DNA from: Nicotiana tabacum | Taxonomy: Eukaryota > Streptophyta > Magnoliopsida > Solanales > Solanaceae | Reading direction: 5' to 3' | Length of the DNA: 64,000 nt | NCBI RefSeq assembly: GCF_000715075.1 | Contig: NC_134085.1 | Location: 136,972,060-137,036,059, forward strand | Shown: piece by piece, positions 34,118-46,340 of the stretch | Layout: every line of letters starts with the position of its first letter | Numbering within the stretch: the first letter of the stretch is position 1 | Notes under the pieces: model-generated | Seen by the model: the letters and a program-made list of their open reading frames with translations, nothing else | What the model was told of the DNA's origin: nothing | Database searches by the model: none | Position numbers and translations under genes: made by a program

Positions 34118-34630
34118 CTAAAACCAGGCGCCCACCTGTATAACGAGAGGAATACATTTCAGTCTTTACTTTCAAGTGTTGAAATTGGGAGCCCGCCCAT
34201 AATAACAGAGGCATACATTCAGTTTTTACTTTCAAGTGTTGAAGTTGGGAGCCCGCCCATAACAACAGAGGCATACATTTCAGTCTTTACTTTTCAAGTG
34301 TTGAAATTGGGAGCCCGCCCATAATAACAGAGGCATACATTTCAGTCTTTACTTTTCAAGTGTTGAAATTGGGAGCCCGCCCATAATAACAGAGGAATAC
34401 ATTCGGTCTTTACTTTCAAGTGTTGAAATTGGGAGCCCGCCCATAGAATAGAGGCATACATTCCAGTCTTTAAATTTCTTGTCAGGCGCCCACCTACATA
34501 ACGAGTGGAATACTTTTTAGTCTTTAAATTTCTTGTCAGGCACCCACCTACATAACGAGTGGAATACTTTTCAGTCTTTAAATTTCTTTTCAGGCGCCCA
34601 CCTGTATAACAAGAGGAATACCTTTAGTCT
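34118..34630. repeat. About nine-unit minisatellite with CAGG/CCTG and TGGG/CCCA arms
   Basis: Units of about 54-66 bp are of two subtypes. One has CAGGCGCCCACCTG then TATAACGAGAGGAATAC; the other has TGGGAGCCCGCCCA then TAATAACAGAGGCATAC. Both are followed by TTTCAGTCTTTA. The arms CAGG/CCTG and TGGG/CCCA are inverted in each subtype. The outer units are the CAGG type and the middle five the TGGG type. Confidence 0.85.
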
Positions 34631-35142
34631 TATACTGCAGATTTTGGAAATCAGTAACCCCACCGGAAGGTAGAAGGTTACAACAGGAATCCCCAGCTCC
34701 GGGAAGCAGAAGGCTACAACAAAAATCCCCAGCATTCAACCAAGTTATAAATAGCAGAAGCTCGCCTCAAGAATGCGAGTCAACATCTGAGATGGTCGAC
34801 AAAAGCTGGACACAACAAAAAGAAAAAAGGAAGAAGAAAAAAAATGAATGAATCCGAAGCACGGAAGTGGAGAACGGATGTGATCTGCTCAAGAACTAGC
34901 GCCTATAACTAGCAAGTATCAAGGTTCAAATCCAAAGTCTGTATGAAGTACCATTCAAGACTCAAGACCAAGTTTCAGAAGACTTGAAGATAGGAATCCG
35001 TGTAACTAGTAGCTGATAGGTTTAGTTAGTCTTTTTCAGTTATCATTTTTGATGTAATGGCAGGACCACGGACCGGAACCTCAACGGAACGGCACCTCGA
35101 TCGGCTCTTCACCTCGGTACACTTTACCATCTCTCGCATTTT

Positions 35143-35190
35143 CGAACTACACGTGGCCTGATTCCTGTATAACCAAGGATATGTAGGCAG
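35143..35190. repeat. GAACTACG...TACGTAGGCA motif, copy 4
   Basis: Diverged copy just upstream of the 3' LTR: GAACTACACGTGGCCTGATT, then GGATATGTAGGCAG. Confidence 0.55.
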
Positions 35191-35322
35191 CTCAGATACC
35201 AGGGCTCGGTCACATTCCCTTTTTTCCCTAGTGTAGTCCGTCCAAGTAATGGTCGGGTCAAAAACATGTCTAGTCGTTCTTTGTCGGAAAACTCTTCGTG
35301 TTTTCAGTCAAAGAGGGGCAGC

Positions 35323-38300
35323 TGTAGACACCGGATTTTTGACCCTCCCCGAGAATTTTCACATTTTTAGCGTGAATATGTGAAATTGGGTCTAGTATAG
35401 CTATTTTAACTATTTTTACTTTATTTCGTTGCAAAAAGAAAAATTTCAAAAAATATATATATAAATTTTAGTTTATGTATCTCTCATAAACTTGAAAAAT
35501 ACAAAAATTGCACTTTATTTTTGTACTTTATATAATTTCAAAAATTACAAAAAATATAGTTCTATTAATGTTTTATAGTCATTTTAACTTTGAAAAATAC
35601 AAAAAAATATTACTTCATATTTTATCTTAATATTTAAAAAAAACGAAAATTACAAAAAATAGTTTTATTAATATTTTGTAGCTATTTTAAATCTTGAAAA
35701 ATATTTAAAAAGATATAGTTTTGTTTAAATACTAGTCTTATTTTTGGTAGTTATTTTGCTTACATAGGACTAGTTAAGCAACATTTTCTTATTCTCGGAT
35801 CCGGGCAAAAGAATAATATTCGGGTTCAAACTACCCGGTTTTAGGCCTAATTTTCGGACCTAACCCATAATAAACTGAGTCCCTGACACATGGGGAACCC
35901 CACCACGCGTGGGGGACATAAGTCTCGAACCCCACCACGCGTGGGGCTCATTTTTCTGGGCAAACCCATTACAAAACACACGGACAAAACATTTTGAAAG
36001 GGGGGATATTTCTGAAATTTTGAGGGCTAGCACTGTATCCTCGTCTTCTTCCTCAGAAGAACAAAACAAAAACCTAACAAAAAACCCTACCGTCCAAACC
36101 AACCCGCGGCTGTGTCTCCATCTCCCCGCTGCTCCCTCGTCGTTACTTTCCCGTCGAACCCCCCATCCCTTCCGGCATCCCCACGCACCAGCCCTCCTTG
36201 TCGACAACCACCCAACCCAACTCCTCCATCGTCAACCACCGGAAAAACCAGACCCTTCACCCCAACGACGCCGAAAACCACCAATCCAAAACACCACCAT
36301 CAAACCACCCCGTCACCTCCACGCCATAACCACCACCCAAACCAGCGGAACTCCCCTATCGACCGCTTGTTCCGACGACCTCCTGCTTCATCTTCCTCGC
36401 AGCTTCAACCGACTCCCTCACGTCGTCACTGCCCAAGCAGTCCACCGCGACCACGACCAACGACAACAACCCATCACTCGAAAACCACTGTCCAAATAGG
36501 CTCCTCACCCTCCTCGTCAACTAAACCACCCACCAGCTCCCTCTCCATCCCACGATCATCGTCGCAACCTTAGCTTCCCTACCCCCGACCAACCTGAACC
36601 ACTGCCCAACACCACCTTCCCGACAGCCCCCATCTCCGTCGACCACCGGCAGAATCGACAAAGCCCACGACCACTCCTTCTCCTCCAATCTCCATCGACA
36701 CCGTCCAAACACCACTGCTTCAGCTGTACTGTCCAAACGCGACAACCAATCAGCCCATGTTATCGCTGTTCTTTCACTGTCGTCGTGCAGTCCGTTGAGG
36801 TCGCCTTTGGTTCGTCGAGGTCCGGTACGTCAAGGTTGTTGTCCGAGATTTCGTCGCAGGTCCAACGCATCGGACGTTAATCTCAAGTAGGTTATCTCTG
36901 CCCGTGTTCTTCATGTTTGTTGTTTAGTAATATGTATAGGTGTTTGTTTGAAATATAATCCTAGTTCATGCGGATAGTACGCGAATTTGCGCGAGACATA
37001 TATACATGACGATTGCGAATTGCTATTTTTGATAATTAACTCCGTATGGTATTGAAATTTGGCCGTGAATGTCTTTTCCGTTGTTTCGTTATTTTAAGTA
37101 GCTATTTGCCGTTTTGTTTCTTCGTATTAAATTGTTGTTATCCAAATATTTGTCATAATAGGGGTTTGCACATATTCTGAAAGGTGTTAATTTTTTAGTT
37201 TGTTTTAAAAGTTGTTTATACATGTGGTAGTAATGTTGAAATTATAGTAGCAATTTTAATTCCGCGGAAAAATACTCGCTTCATCAAATAAGTTCAATTT
37301 ATAACCTATGATCTCGCGAAGTAGCAAAAAACATAGTTATTTTAGCCTTGTCCTATTTCTAAAAGAAGAAAAAAAAAGAAAAAAAAATAAATAAATAAAA
37401 ATGAGACGAGCCTCGCCAAATAGAAAATACAAGCTGCGGGGCCCTCTACATGTATATATTAAATACTTAGATTCCGGGACGGGCCGTTTAGCAAATTTCA
37501 CGGCCCCACCCAAAATAATAATGCGCTAGTTGCTTTAGGCGCGCCTTTAATAATTTATTCTCCCTAACTCGGGTGCACATTTATGTGACCCAAATCCAAA
37601 TCTCAGCGGAGTTGAAATATGTCTCTAAAATCGCGGGTACATTGATTGTAACGTGGTTCGAGATGCATGTCCACGACGTTGCAAATTCCTCTAAAAAATA
37701 AGAATGAGATGAGCCTCGCCAAATAAAAATACAAATTGCGGGGCCCTCAGTAAATACTTGTTTAAAATTACTTAGAATTCAGGAGGGTCGTTTAGCGAAT
37801 TTCACGGCTTCCCCAAAATAACAACGCGATAGTATCTTTAGGCGCGTGTTTAATAATTCACTTTCTTAAGCTTGAGTGTGCATTTCATGCGACCCAAATC
37901 CAAATCTCAAAATATCAAATAAAATGCGTTCCGGATTGTGGGTGCATTTCATGTGACGCAGTCCAAAGACGTGTTTTAAGCGATGTTCACATTTCTTTTT
38001 AAAAACAATAATAATAAAGCGGTAAAAGATAAAATTTGCACATGGTTCATAATTGTATTTAAAATCAGATAAATAAGCCGAATATAACAGTTGAGCGACC
38101 GTGCTAGAACCACGGAACTCGGGAATGCCTAACACCTTCTCCCGGGTTAACAGAATTCCTTATCCGGATTTCTGGTACGCAGACTGTAATATGGAGTCAT
38201 TTTTTCCTCGATTCGGGATTAAAATTGGTGACTTGGGACACCCTAAATCTCCCAAGTGGCGACTCTGAAATAAATAAACCAATCCCGTTTCGATTGTCCT

Positions 38301-38355
38301 TTAATTGGAAAAACTCCCCTGCGCCCTATCGGGTGCGGAAAAAGGAGGTGTGACA
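35323..38355 (+). repeat. 3' LTR (3,033 bp) of the non-autonomous element
   Basis: Aligns end to end with 24117-27165. Visible differences are scattered substitutions, a deletion of about 14 bp near 36628, and A-run length changes near 37368-37400. By eye the divergence is about 1%. The proline-rich ORFs at 35909-36573 mirror those in the 5' LTR. Confidence 0.9.
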
Positions 38356-38541
38356 ATTGTCTCTTTGCTTTTTGCACTTATAGGATAGAACTATGCACGG
38401 ATGCAAATTATAAGTCACAACTGATGAATGCGTACAAGTCGTGCGATTTATAAGTCGCAGTTGGTGAATGTGATTTATAAGTCGCAATACTTATAAGTCT
38501 CAATTGATGAATGCGATTTATAAGTCGTAATTGTTATAAGT
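38356..38541. repeat. Unclassified sequence with ATTTATAAGTCGCA repeats
   Basis: About four diverged units of GATTTATAAGTCGCA plus a TTGATGAATGC-type stretch. It resumes after the LINE at 40330. Related words (GCGACTTATAAATC) occur near 56775-56790. Confidence 0.55.
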
Positions 38542-40318
38542 AGGGGCAGAGCTAGCGGGCCAGACGAAATCTGGTAAAATTTTAGAGGTGTGTGGGTAGA
38601 GCAAGTTTGGAGTGGCTGACTGGGCTGTTTAATGTAATTTTCAGGACAAAGAGAATGTCAGGGGAGTGGAAGTGGAGTACGGTGGTTCCGTTGTACAAGA
38701 ACAAATGTGATATCCAGATCTGTAATAACTATAGGGGTATCAAATTACTGAGTCAGACCATGAAAGTTTGGGAGACGGTGGTAGAATTGAGGGTGAGAAG
38801 GACGATGTCTATCTCATACAACTAGTTCAGGTTCATGCATGGGCATTCTACCACGGAAGTTATCCACCTTATTAGGAGGTTGGTGGAACAATACAGGGAT
38901 AGGAAGCAGGATCTGCATATGGTGTTTATTGATCTGGAGAAAGCATATGACAAGGTTCTTAGAGAGGTTCTATGTAGATACCTGGAGGCAAAAGGTGTGC
39001 AAGTTGCTTACATTAGAGTGATTAAGGATACATATGATGGAGATAAGACTGGGGCTAGGACAGTGGGACGCGACTCGGAGAATTTTTTGATTGTTATGGG
39101 GTTACACCAAGGGTCTACGCTCAGCCCATTCCTATTTTCCCTGGTGATGGATGCACTGACATACCATATTCAAGAGGAGGTGTCATGGTGTATGTTATTT
39201 GCTGACGACATAGTTCTAATCGATGAGACGTGAAGCGAAGCCAACGTGAGGTTGGAGGTTTGGAGACAGGTCCTTGAGTCTAAGGGTTTCAAGTTGAGCA
39301 GGACTAAAATGGAATATCTAGAGTGCAAGTTCAGCACCGAGTCGACGGAAGCGAAATTAGACGTGAGGCTTGAATTACAAGTCATACCCAAAAGAGGCAA
39401 TTTCAAGTACCTTGGGTCGATTATACAAGGGGCTAGGGAGATTGATGAGGATGTCAGACACCGTATAGGGGTAGGGTGGATGAAGTGGAGGTTAGCGTAT
39501 GGAGTCCTGTGTAATAAGAAAGTGCAACTGATACTTAAAGGTAAGTTTATAGAGCGGTGGTTAGATTGACCATGTTGTATGGGGCTGAGTGTTGGCCAAT
39601 TAAGTACTCACATATCCAGAAGATGAAAGTAGTAGAAATGAGGATGTTGAGGTGGATGTGCGGTTACACTAAGATGGATAAGATTATGAATGAAGATATT
39701 CGAGAGAAGGTGGGCGTAACCTCCATGGATGACAAGCTGCGAGAAACAAGTTAGATGGTTCGGGCACGTTTAGAGGAGAAGCCTAGATGTTCCGGTGAGG
39801 AGGTGTGAGCGGCTGGCTTTGGTGGGTATGAGGAGAGGCAGATGGCAGTCCAAGAAGTATTGGGGAGAGGTGATCAGGCAGCACATGGCGTGGCTTCGGA
39901 TTACCGGGGACATGTCCCTAGATAGGAAATTGTGGAGGTCGAGCATTTTAGGAGGTAGTTGTGCATATTTCTACGGTGCACCAGAGTGAGGCTAGTCTGT
40001 TAAGATTTAGTCTTAGACTGCTAGTGGTTAGTGTTGAGTTCACACAACTCTTTTATTCCTCTTAGTGTCAGGCTTTATCTACTGGTTACTATTTTTCTTT
40101 TCATCTATTTTCTGGTCTTTGTGATGCTGTTATTTTTTCTATGATTTTTATTGATGGTACTGATATATTGTATCTTTTCATCTTCTTGAGCCGAGGGTCT
40201 ACCGAAAACAGCCTCTCTACCCCCTCGGGGTAGAGGTAAGGTATGCGTACACACTACCTTTCTCGGACTCCACTAGTGGGATTTTACTGGGTCGTTATTG
40301 TTCTTGTTCTTGTTGTAG
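38542..40318 (+). mobile_element. 5'-truncated RTE-clade LINE with broken reverse transcriptase
   Basis: It is flanked by a perfect 11 bp duplication, TTGTTATAAGT, at 38531-38541 and 40319-40329. The RT reads in pieces at 38592-38825, 38835-39233 and 39246-39569, broken by stops and frame changes. Motifs seen: [53 protein letters not shown] and LFADDIVLI, which carries the catalytic ADD (39190-39227). C-terminal pieces at 39557-39754 and 39795-39960 give YGAECWPIKYSHIQKMKVVE and MLRWMCGYTKMDKI. The 3' end has the GGGGTAGAGGTAAGGTATGC tail and a GTTCTTGTTCTTGTTG run. The N-terminal endonuclease is absent. The element is dead. Confidence 0.9.
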
Positions 40319-40384
40319 TTGTTATAAGTCACATGCAATTTATAAGGCCTATAGATAAACACTTGATTATATATTTTTCATTTG

Positions 40385-40486
40385 CCTTTCTACTCTCCCG
40401 GGGTAGGGGTAAGGTATGCGTACACACTACCCTCCCTAGACCTCAATAGTCAGATTTTACTGGATTGTTGTTGTTGTTGTTGTATC
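40385..40486 (+). mobile_element. RTE-LINE/SINE 3'-tail insertion with 13-bp TSD
   Basis: A 102 bp insert contains CCGGGGTAGGGGTAAGGTAT, CACTACCCTCCCTAGACC and a terminal TTGTTGTTGTTG run. The flanking repeats TATTTTTCATTTG lie at 40372-40384 and 40487-40499. It is the same tail type as the LINE just upstream, but a separate insertion with its own TSD. Confidence 0.85.
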
Positions 40487-41139
40487 TATTTTTCATTTGA
40501 AGATTTAAACTAAGGTAACTGTCACGCCCCAAACTTGGGGAGGCGTGGATGGCACCCGGTGCCGCACCGGCCCGAGCAAATCACTTTGTAACTCTTTTTT
40601 TGTAATTATCATGGGCAAACATGGCCACAACTCATAATTTATAGCTATAAGTGGGCAAACACTGTATCAATGAACCATCGTATTTAAAACATGTGTACAT
40701 ATGAGCCGTCAAGGCCTCTGACATACTATACAAAATGAACATCTATCTACAAAGTCTCTAAGAATATTTGACATCAAATGGGACAGGGTATCGACCTACC
40801 CATAAGTCTGTAGCAAAACTCTGATACAATGACTCATAGACTCGGTTGCACTCCGAATAAGGTGGAGTCTTACCGATCCTTCGTTGAATGTCAATCTCGT
40901 CTACTATGAGGGCTCATCAAACTGATTATCTATTCCTGCAGGAACAAAAGGACGTTAGTACGAATAATGTACTGAGTATGTAACGCAAAACTGAAACATA
41001 ACAATAAGTCAATATTAATTAAAGACATATAAGAATCAACCTGAATCTCTGAAGTTCCACTGTATATGCATACTTATTATACTTACATATATAATGTTTC
41101 TATTTAAGACTATTTCTATTATCTATATCATATGATGCA

Positions 41140-41387
41140 TGACTGCCCAACTGATCAGTGGCAACTGCCCGACCGGTCGTAGCGCGATGGTAAATGCATG
41201 ACTGCCCGACTGGTCATAGTTCGGTAGTAAATGTATAACTGCTCAAATGGCCATAGCTCGGTGGTAAATGAATATGCATGACTGCCCAACCGGTGGTAAA
41301 TAATAATACATAACTGCCCAACCGGTGGTAAATAATAATACATAACTGCCCAACCGGTGGTAACTGCCCGACCGACCGTAGCTCTGT
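41140..41387. repeat. Minisatellite CATGACTGCCCGACCGGT in the outer LTR
   Basis: About six or seven diverged units with ACTGCCCRACYGGTSRTA and a GGTAAATAATAATACATA or GGTAAATGCATG spacer lie about 620-870 bp from the LTR start. The array continues for part of a unit at 48715 on the other side of the nested insertion. Confidence 0.8.
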
Positions 41388-41917
41388 TGTCACGACCCAT
41401 AATCCACTAAAGGTCGTGATGGTGCCAGACACCACTGTCAGGCAGGCCAATACCAAGAAGTTAATTAATTTTTTATTTTAGTATTTTTGAAATTATTTCT
41501 TTTCCTTACATTAAACAATAAATAATGAACTTAACCTAGTAAATAATGATGTATTTAACAAATTTAAATACTAAATAATCTCATAGTCATCCCAGAACCT
41601 GGTGTCATAAGTGCATGAGCAAATTTCTAGGAAATAAAATGTAATACAATAACTGTCCGGAATACAAATTGGACAGAAAAGAAAATACAATACTCTAAAT
41701 TTGACTCTGCTAGCTACGGGTCGTCTCGAGAGATGCAGTTCACCTAAGTCTCCGTATCAACCATGTCGCTGCACCCAACGAGGCCACTTGACATACATGT
41801 GCCTGTGCAACAAAAATACACAGCAAGTGTAATATGAGTACCAAAATAACGCGTACCCAGTAAGTATCCAGTCTAGCCTCAAAGAATTAGTGGCGAGAGG
41901 TCGACTTTGACACTTAC

Positions 41918-44900
41918 TGTCATACCTCCTTTTTCCTCCCCCGCGAGGGGTGAAGTAGTTTTTCCAATTAAAGGACAATCGAAACGGGATTTGTTTGTTT
42001 ATTTCAGAGTCGCCACTTGGGAGATTTAGGGTGTCCCAAGTCACCAATTTAATCCCGAATCGAGGAAAAAAATGACTCTATTTAACAGTCCGCAAATCAG
42101 AAATCCGGATAAGGAATTTTGTTAACCCGGGAGAAGGTGTTAGGCATTCCCGAATTCCGTGGTTTTAGCATGGTCGCTCAACTGTTATATTTGGCTTATT
42201 TATCTGATTTTTAAACAATTAAGAACTTATATGCAAATTTAGCTTTAAACCGCTTTTATCATTATTCTTATTATTATTTTATACAAGAATTGCAACGTCG
42301 TGAAAACGCATCTCGAACCACGTCACAACCAGTGTACACGTGATTTGTTGATGCATTTTGACTCTGTCAAGATCGGGATTTGGGTTACATAAATGCGCAC
42401 CCATATTTAAGAAAATAACCTTATTAAATATGCGCCAAAAGACTACGCGTTATTATACTTTTGGGTAGGACCGTGAAATTTACTAAACAGCCCATCCCGG
42501 AATCTAAGTATTTTTTTTTAAAAAAAATAAATAAATAATACTTGAGGGCACTGCAATTTTCTGTATTGTTTTTTTTAATTTGTTGAAAAGCCTCTTTTAT
42601 TTTATGAGTATCTTAAAATGACTACATTTTTTATTAAATTTGTCTATAAATACAAAATCAATTTTTTACATACTTAAAAATAACATATTAAATACTAGTT
42701 TAAGACAAATGTTAACGGAAAGAAATATTACTAAAATTGTAATTATAAATACAATATGGAATTGTCAAATAATATAAAAAAAAACTAATTATCCCCTAAC
42801 CGGATTAAACTTACATTGTTAGGTGACTTGAGCTATTGAAATTAATTATTTTTTTAACTACTGAAAATTAGAAACAATCTTAATTACTAATACATATTTC
42901 TAGAATTTATTTAATTTAACCTTAACTCGCCTTGTTTTAACTCAAATCACCATAATGCCTAATTCGCAAAATTAAATTAAATTCATGCTTTAACTAAATT
43001 TAGTTACGTGTTTTCAATTAACTTAATATTGACAATATTAAAGCCTTCATAAATAGTGAACTTAATCAACTTTGCCAAGCTGGTTTAATAAAGTCTTATT
43101 TACGTTATTTTCTTCTCATTTTAATTATTAAACAGTTTAATCAGTAATGAACTTGCTTAAATATATACTACCTAATAATCAGGTTAAAGCAAAGCATTAT
43201 TTAATACATCGCTACAATATGTCTAGTTATGCAAAACGACGGCGATTTACAGAATAATAATACATGAAATAACCTAAATACAATTAATAAAAAATAAAAT
43301 AAAAAAATAAAAAGCTAAATTAGAAATTCAACATTTCATTCTTCATTTCAGCTTACAAAATGCCAAAATTACAGTTGTGTACCTGATATTGCCAATATAA
43401 GAAGAAGAAAGTCATCAACGTAGTATGTAACACAGCAACAACAATAATAACCAGCAATCCAATCAACAGAAATCCCAGTGACAGATTTGAAAATCAAGAT
43501 AAAAATCCAGAAACACCAACAATTATCGACGGACAGAAGCAAAGAGAATCTTTTCGGATTTGGAAGACTAATTAATGTTTAACCCTTGATTTCTGAATCC
43601 GTATATCAGAATATTTAGATTGTATATAAGGTGTTTACTACTCACTATTTTAATTTCCAGAATCTTTTTATTTGTATTTTTGGAAGTCTTAATATTTTCG
43701 GAATTTTTCTCTCTCTTAAATATTCAGCTCCCTCCTTTTTTTCTCTATCTATTTTTTCTTCTTTAAAATCTGATCAAGTCTCCTCTATTTATTTCACATC
43801 CCAAACCCTTTAATCAATTAATAAAACAACCATTTTCTCCTACCAAACCCACTACTACATAAAAAATACAATTATTATTTATTTAAACAACTTTTCTTGA
43901 GCCCCGCAATCCCACTATGTCATGTTCCCCATGCTTACATTAAACAAATACATTATTCCCCCCTCCCATTATGTCTTGTCCCCCATGCTTGATTATTTTA
44001 ATATTATTTTAATCCTAATTGACAGAGCACTCAAAATAAATAATTGTTCAGAATTTTAATTCCAAAAATACCCCTCTAACCTTACTGAAATTACCATTTT
44101 ACCCCTGAACGTACTGCAAATTACCAATCTACCCTCATCAGCTATAACCAATTCACCTAATCAATTTCAACCAAAATATAGCAAATATGACCAATTTCTA
44201 AACAATTTTCAACAACAAATTCAAACTAAATGATGAACAACAAAGAAACAACTAAAATTATTTTGATTGAACAATATTTTTTAACAACAAACAAACCTAC
44301 TTCCAGATTTAACAACAACAACAACAAACCAAGTATATTCAGATTTCTAAATTCAATAATCATTTGAACTTAAAATTAAATCTAACAACATTACAACCAA
44401 CAATTTCTATATTAAAACTAAACAAGATCATGAAACAAACTGAAGAAATAATCAAAAATGATAATCAACAAACAAGAAGATCAAACTTATACTAATTTCG
44501 GATTCAAGAAAAATCAAACAAAGTATGGACATAAATGAAAAGATTCAACAACAATAACAAGCAAATTTTATTCAAATTCGAATTAAACTCGAATTAAACT
44601 TTAAAAAAAACAAATAAATATATTCAAATTACTAAACTTCAAATAATCAATTGATATTTTTTTAAATTAAATCCAACAAAATTATAACAAAGATACATTG
44701 AATAAAAAAAAAAATTAAAAACCAAAACATAACTTCACATTAAATCACTGAATTAAAAACGAACTTCAAACAAAATGAACACGAATTAAATCTATATTAA
44801 ACAACAAACAACAGATTCAAGCGATTTAAACTAACACTCTTCTATATTAAATTTAAATCTTTTAAAACAAACTGAAAAATAATTAATTGACTCTTCAACT

Positions 44901-46340
44901 TAAATCTAGCAACATTAAAATTAAGCTAATCAATTTCTACCTAAAAATAAAAAAGAATGAAAACAAACTGAAAAACGATGAACATGAAATTAATATCAAA
45001 CATATTTGATTTCAAATCTGAAAAATATCAAACAAATTACGGACGGGAACGAAACTTAAACCAACTAACCGGATCGGAACGAATGAACTCGAACGAAAAC
45101 AAAACTGCCCGGAAACAAATATCGCACCAAAACCATTTGACGTCGAAGACGATCACGAACGGACAGACGAAGAACTTGAAGAAAGAAGTAGCGGACAACA
45201 ACAACAACGTAGGAGAAGAAGCAGCAGCAGCACGCAGCTGAAGAAGACGCAGCAGCTCGGACGCAGCCATAACATCAGTGGCATAACGGAGCAGCAACAA
45301 AGAAGATGCAGTGGTCAACACTGGCACGATGGAGAAGCAGCAGTAGCAGCAACATCGAATGGAGAAGACGCAGCGACAGCCATGGGTGTCGAGCTCAAAC
45401 TCGACGATGACGAAGCTGGAAGAAACGGAAGCAGTGGTTGCAGCGATGAGCTGCAGCTCGTCCATGGTTGGACGTAGCAAAAGCAAGCAGCAGCAGCGAT
45501 AGAGAAGAAGAAGGAGACGCGCAGCAGGGGCAGCCATGGGAGGTCGTTTGAGGTGAGGAAGAAGACGAAGTGTGTGTGTGTGTACATTGCTGTGTATGTG
45601 TGTGTATGTGTTGATGCGTCTGTGTGTGAATGGGGGTGGTTGTGAGGGGGGTGGTCGTGGGGATGAGGGGTAGGGCAGCAACAACGGGGGGAAGCCATGG
45701 GAGGGGAGCTTGGGGTGTTTTTTGGAGAAGAAGAAGATAAGGAAGGGGGGGATGGTTAGTGTTAGGGTTTTTTTTTTTTGTTTTTTTTTTGTTTTGTGTA
45801 AGATAGGGGGTGTTGGGTATTTGGGTTATGAACCGGGTCAACCCGGTTTGAAATGGACCGGGTCGTAGAGGAAGGTTGGGTATATTTGGGCCTGTGGTTC
45901 AAAATTGAAGAAGAGGCCTAATTCCGATTTTCTTTGTTTTTTTTTACTTCCTAGTTAATAAAACTAAAATTCTAAATTAAATTATAAACTAAATTAACTT
46001 ATAAAAAATACTAATTAATTCCAAATAACTATTATCGCACATTTAAATAACAATTAATGATAAAATCGCACAATTTAGACGTTAAATGCTAAAAATGCAA
46101 CGTACATTATTTTTTTTATGATTTTCTAATTTTTGTAAAACAAACTTAAATAAATACTAAATGAAAATGCGACATATTTTATATTTTTATTAATTTAAAC
46201 AAATAAACATGCATAGACAAAAATACAAATAATTATACAAAAATACCACAAAAATACAAACATTGCACACAAAGAAAAATTGTTTTATTTTGAATTTTTT
46301 GGGAGTGATTCTCATATAGGGCGAAAATCACGTGCTCACA
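41918..46340 (-). mobile_element. Third-level solo LTR (4,423 bp), minus strand, relative of the 14-kb element
   Basis: On the minus strand it starts TGTGAGCACGTG at 46340 and ends GGTATGACA at 41918. It is flanked by a perfect 5 bp duplication, CTTAC, at 41913-41917 and 46341-46345. Its last 350 bp (41918-42270) closely match, in reverse complement, the ends of the LTRs at 27165 and 38355, including CTCCCAAGTGGCGACTCTG and GTTAACCCGGGAGAAGGTG. The GC-rich zone at 45040-45840 corresponds in position to the GC-rich zone of those LTRs and causes the overlapping minus-strand ORFs there. I regard those ORFs as non-genic. Confidence 0.85.
45570..45622. repeat. GT-rich microsatellite
   Basis: Imperfect GTGTGTGTGTGTGTACATTG followed by GTATGTGTGTG, inside the solo LTR at 41918-46340. 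Confidence 0.75.

Larger units (their letters stand above)
24117..38355 (+). mobile_element. Non-autonomous LTR retrotransposon, 14.2 kb, no gag or pol
   Basis: Two direct LTRs (24117-27165 and 35323-38355) start TGTAGACACCGG and end GGAGGTGTGACA. The internal region (27166-35322) has no ORF resembling gag, protease, RT, RNase H or integrase. A GCTGGGGA core typical of a primer-binding-site tail lies at 27180-27187, 15 bp after the 5' LTR; the rest of a tRNA match is not evident. A purine-rich tract, AAAGAGGGGCAGC, ends at 35322 directly before the 3' LTR. The interior is largely tandem repeats. The very long LTRs and absent coding capacity fit a LARD-type derivative, probably mobilised in trans by a Ty3/Gypsy relative (inference). 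No matching TSD is visible: ATGGC on the left, ATTGT on the right. Confidence 0.85.

Noticed and set aside
27166..35322. Search for gag, pol or pararetrovirus-like domains in the 14-kb element
   Set aside because: No RT, integrase, protease or zinc-knuckle motif is visible in the available frames, so no coding feature is claimed.
45037..45841. Three overlapping minus-strand ORFs of 127-215 codons
   Set aside because: They are low-complexity Leu/Ser/Pro frames in the GC-rich zone of a solo LTR, with microsatellite sequence inside.
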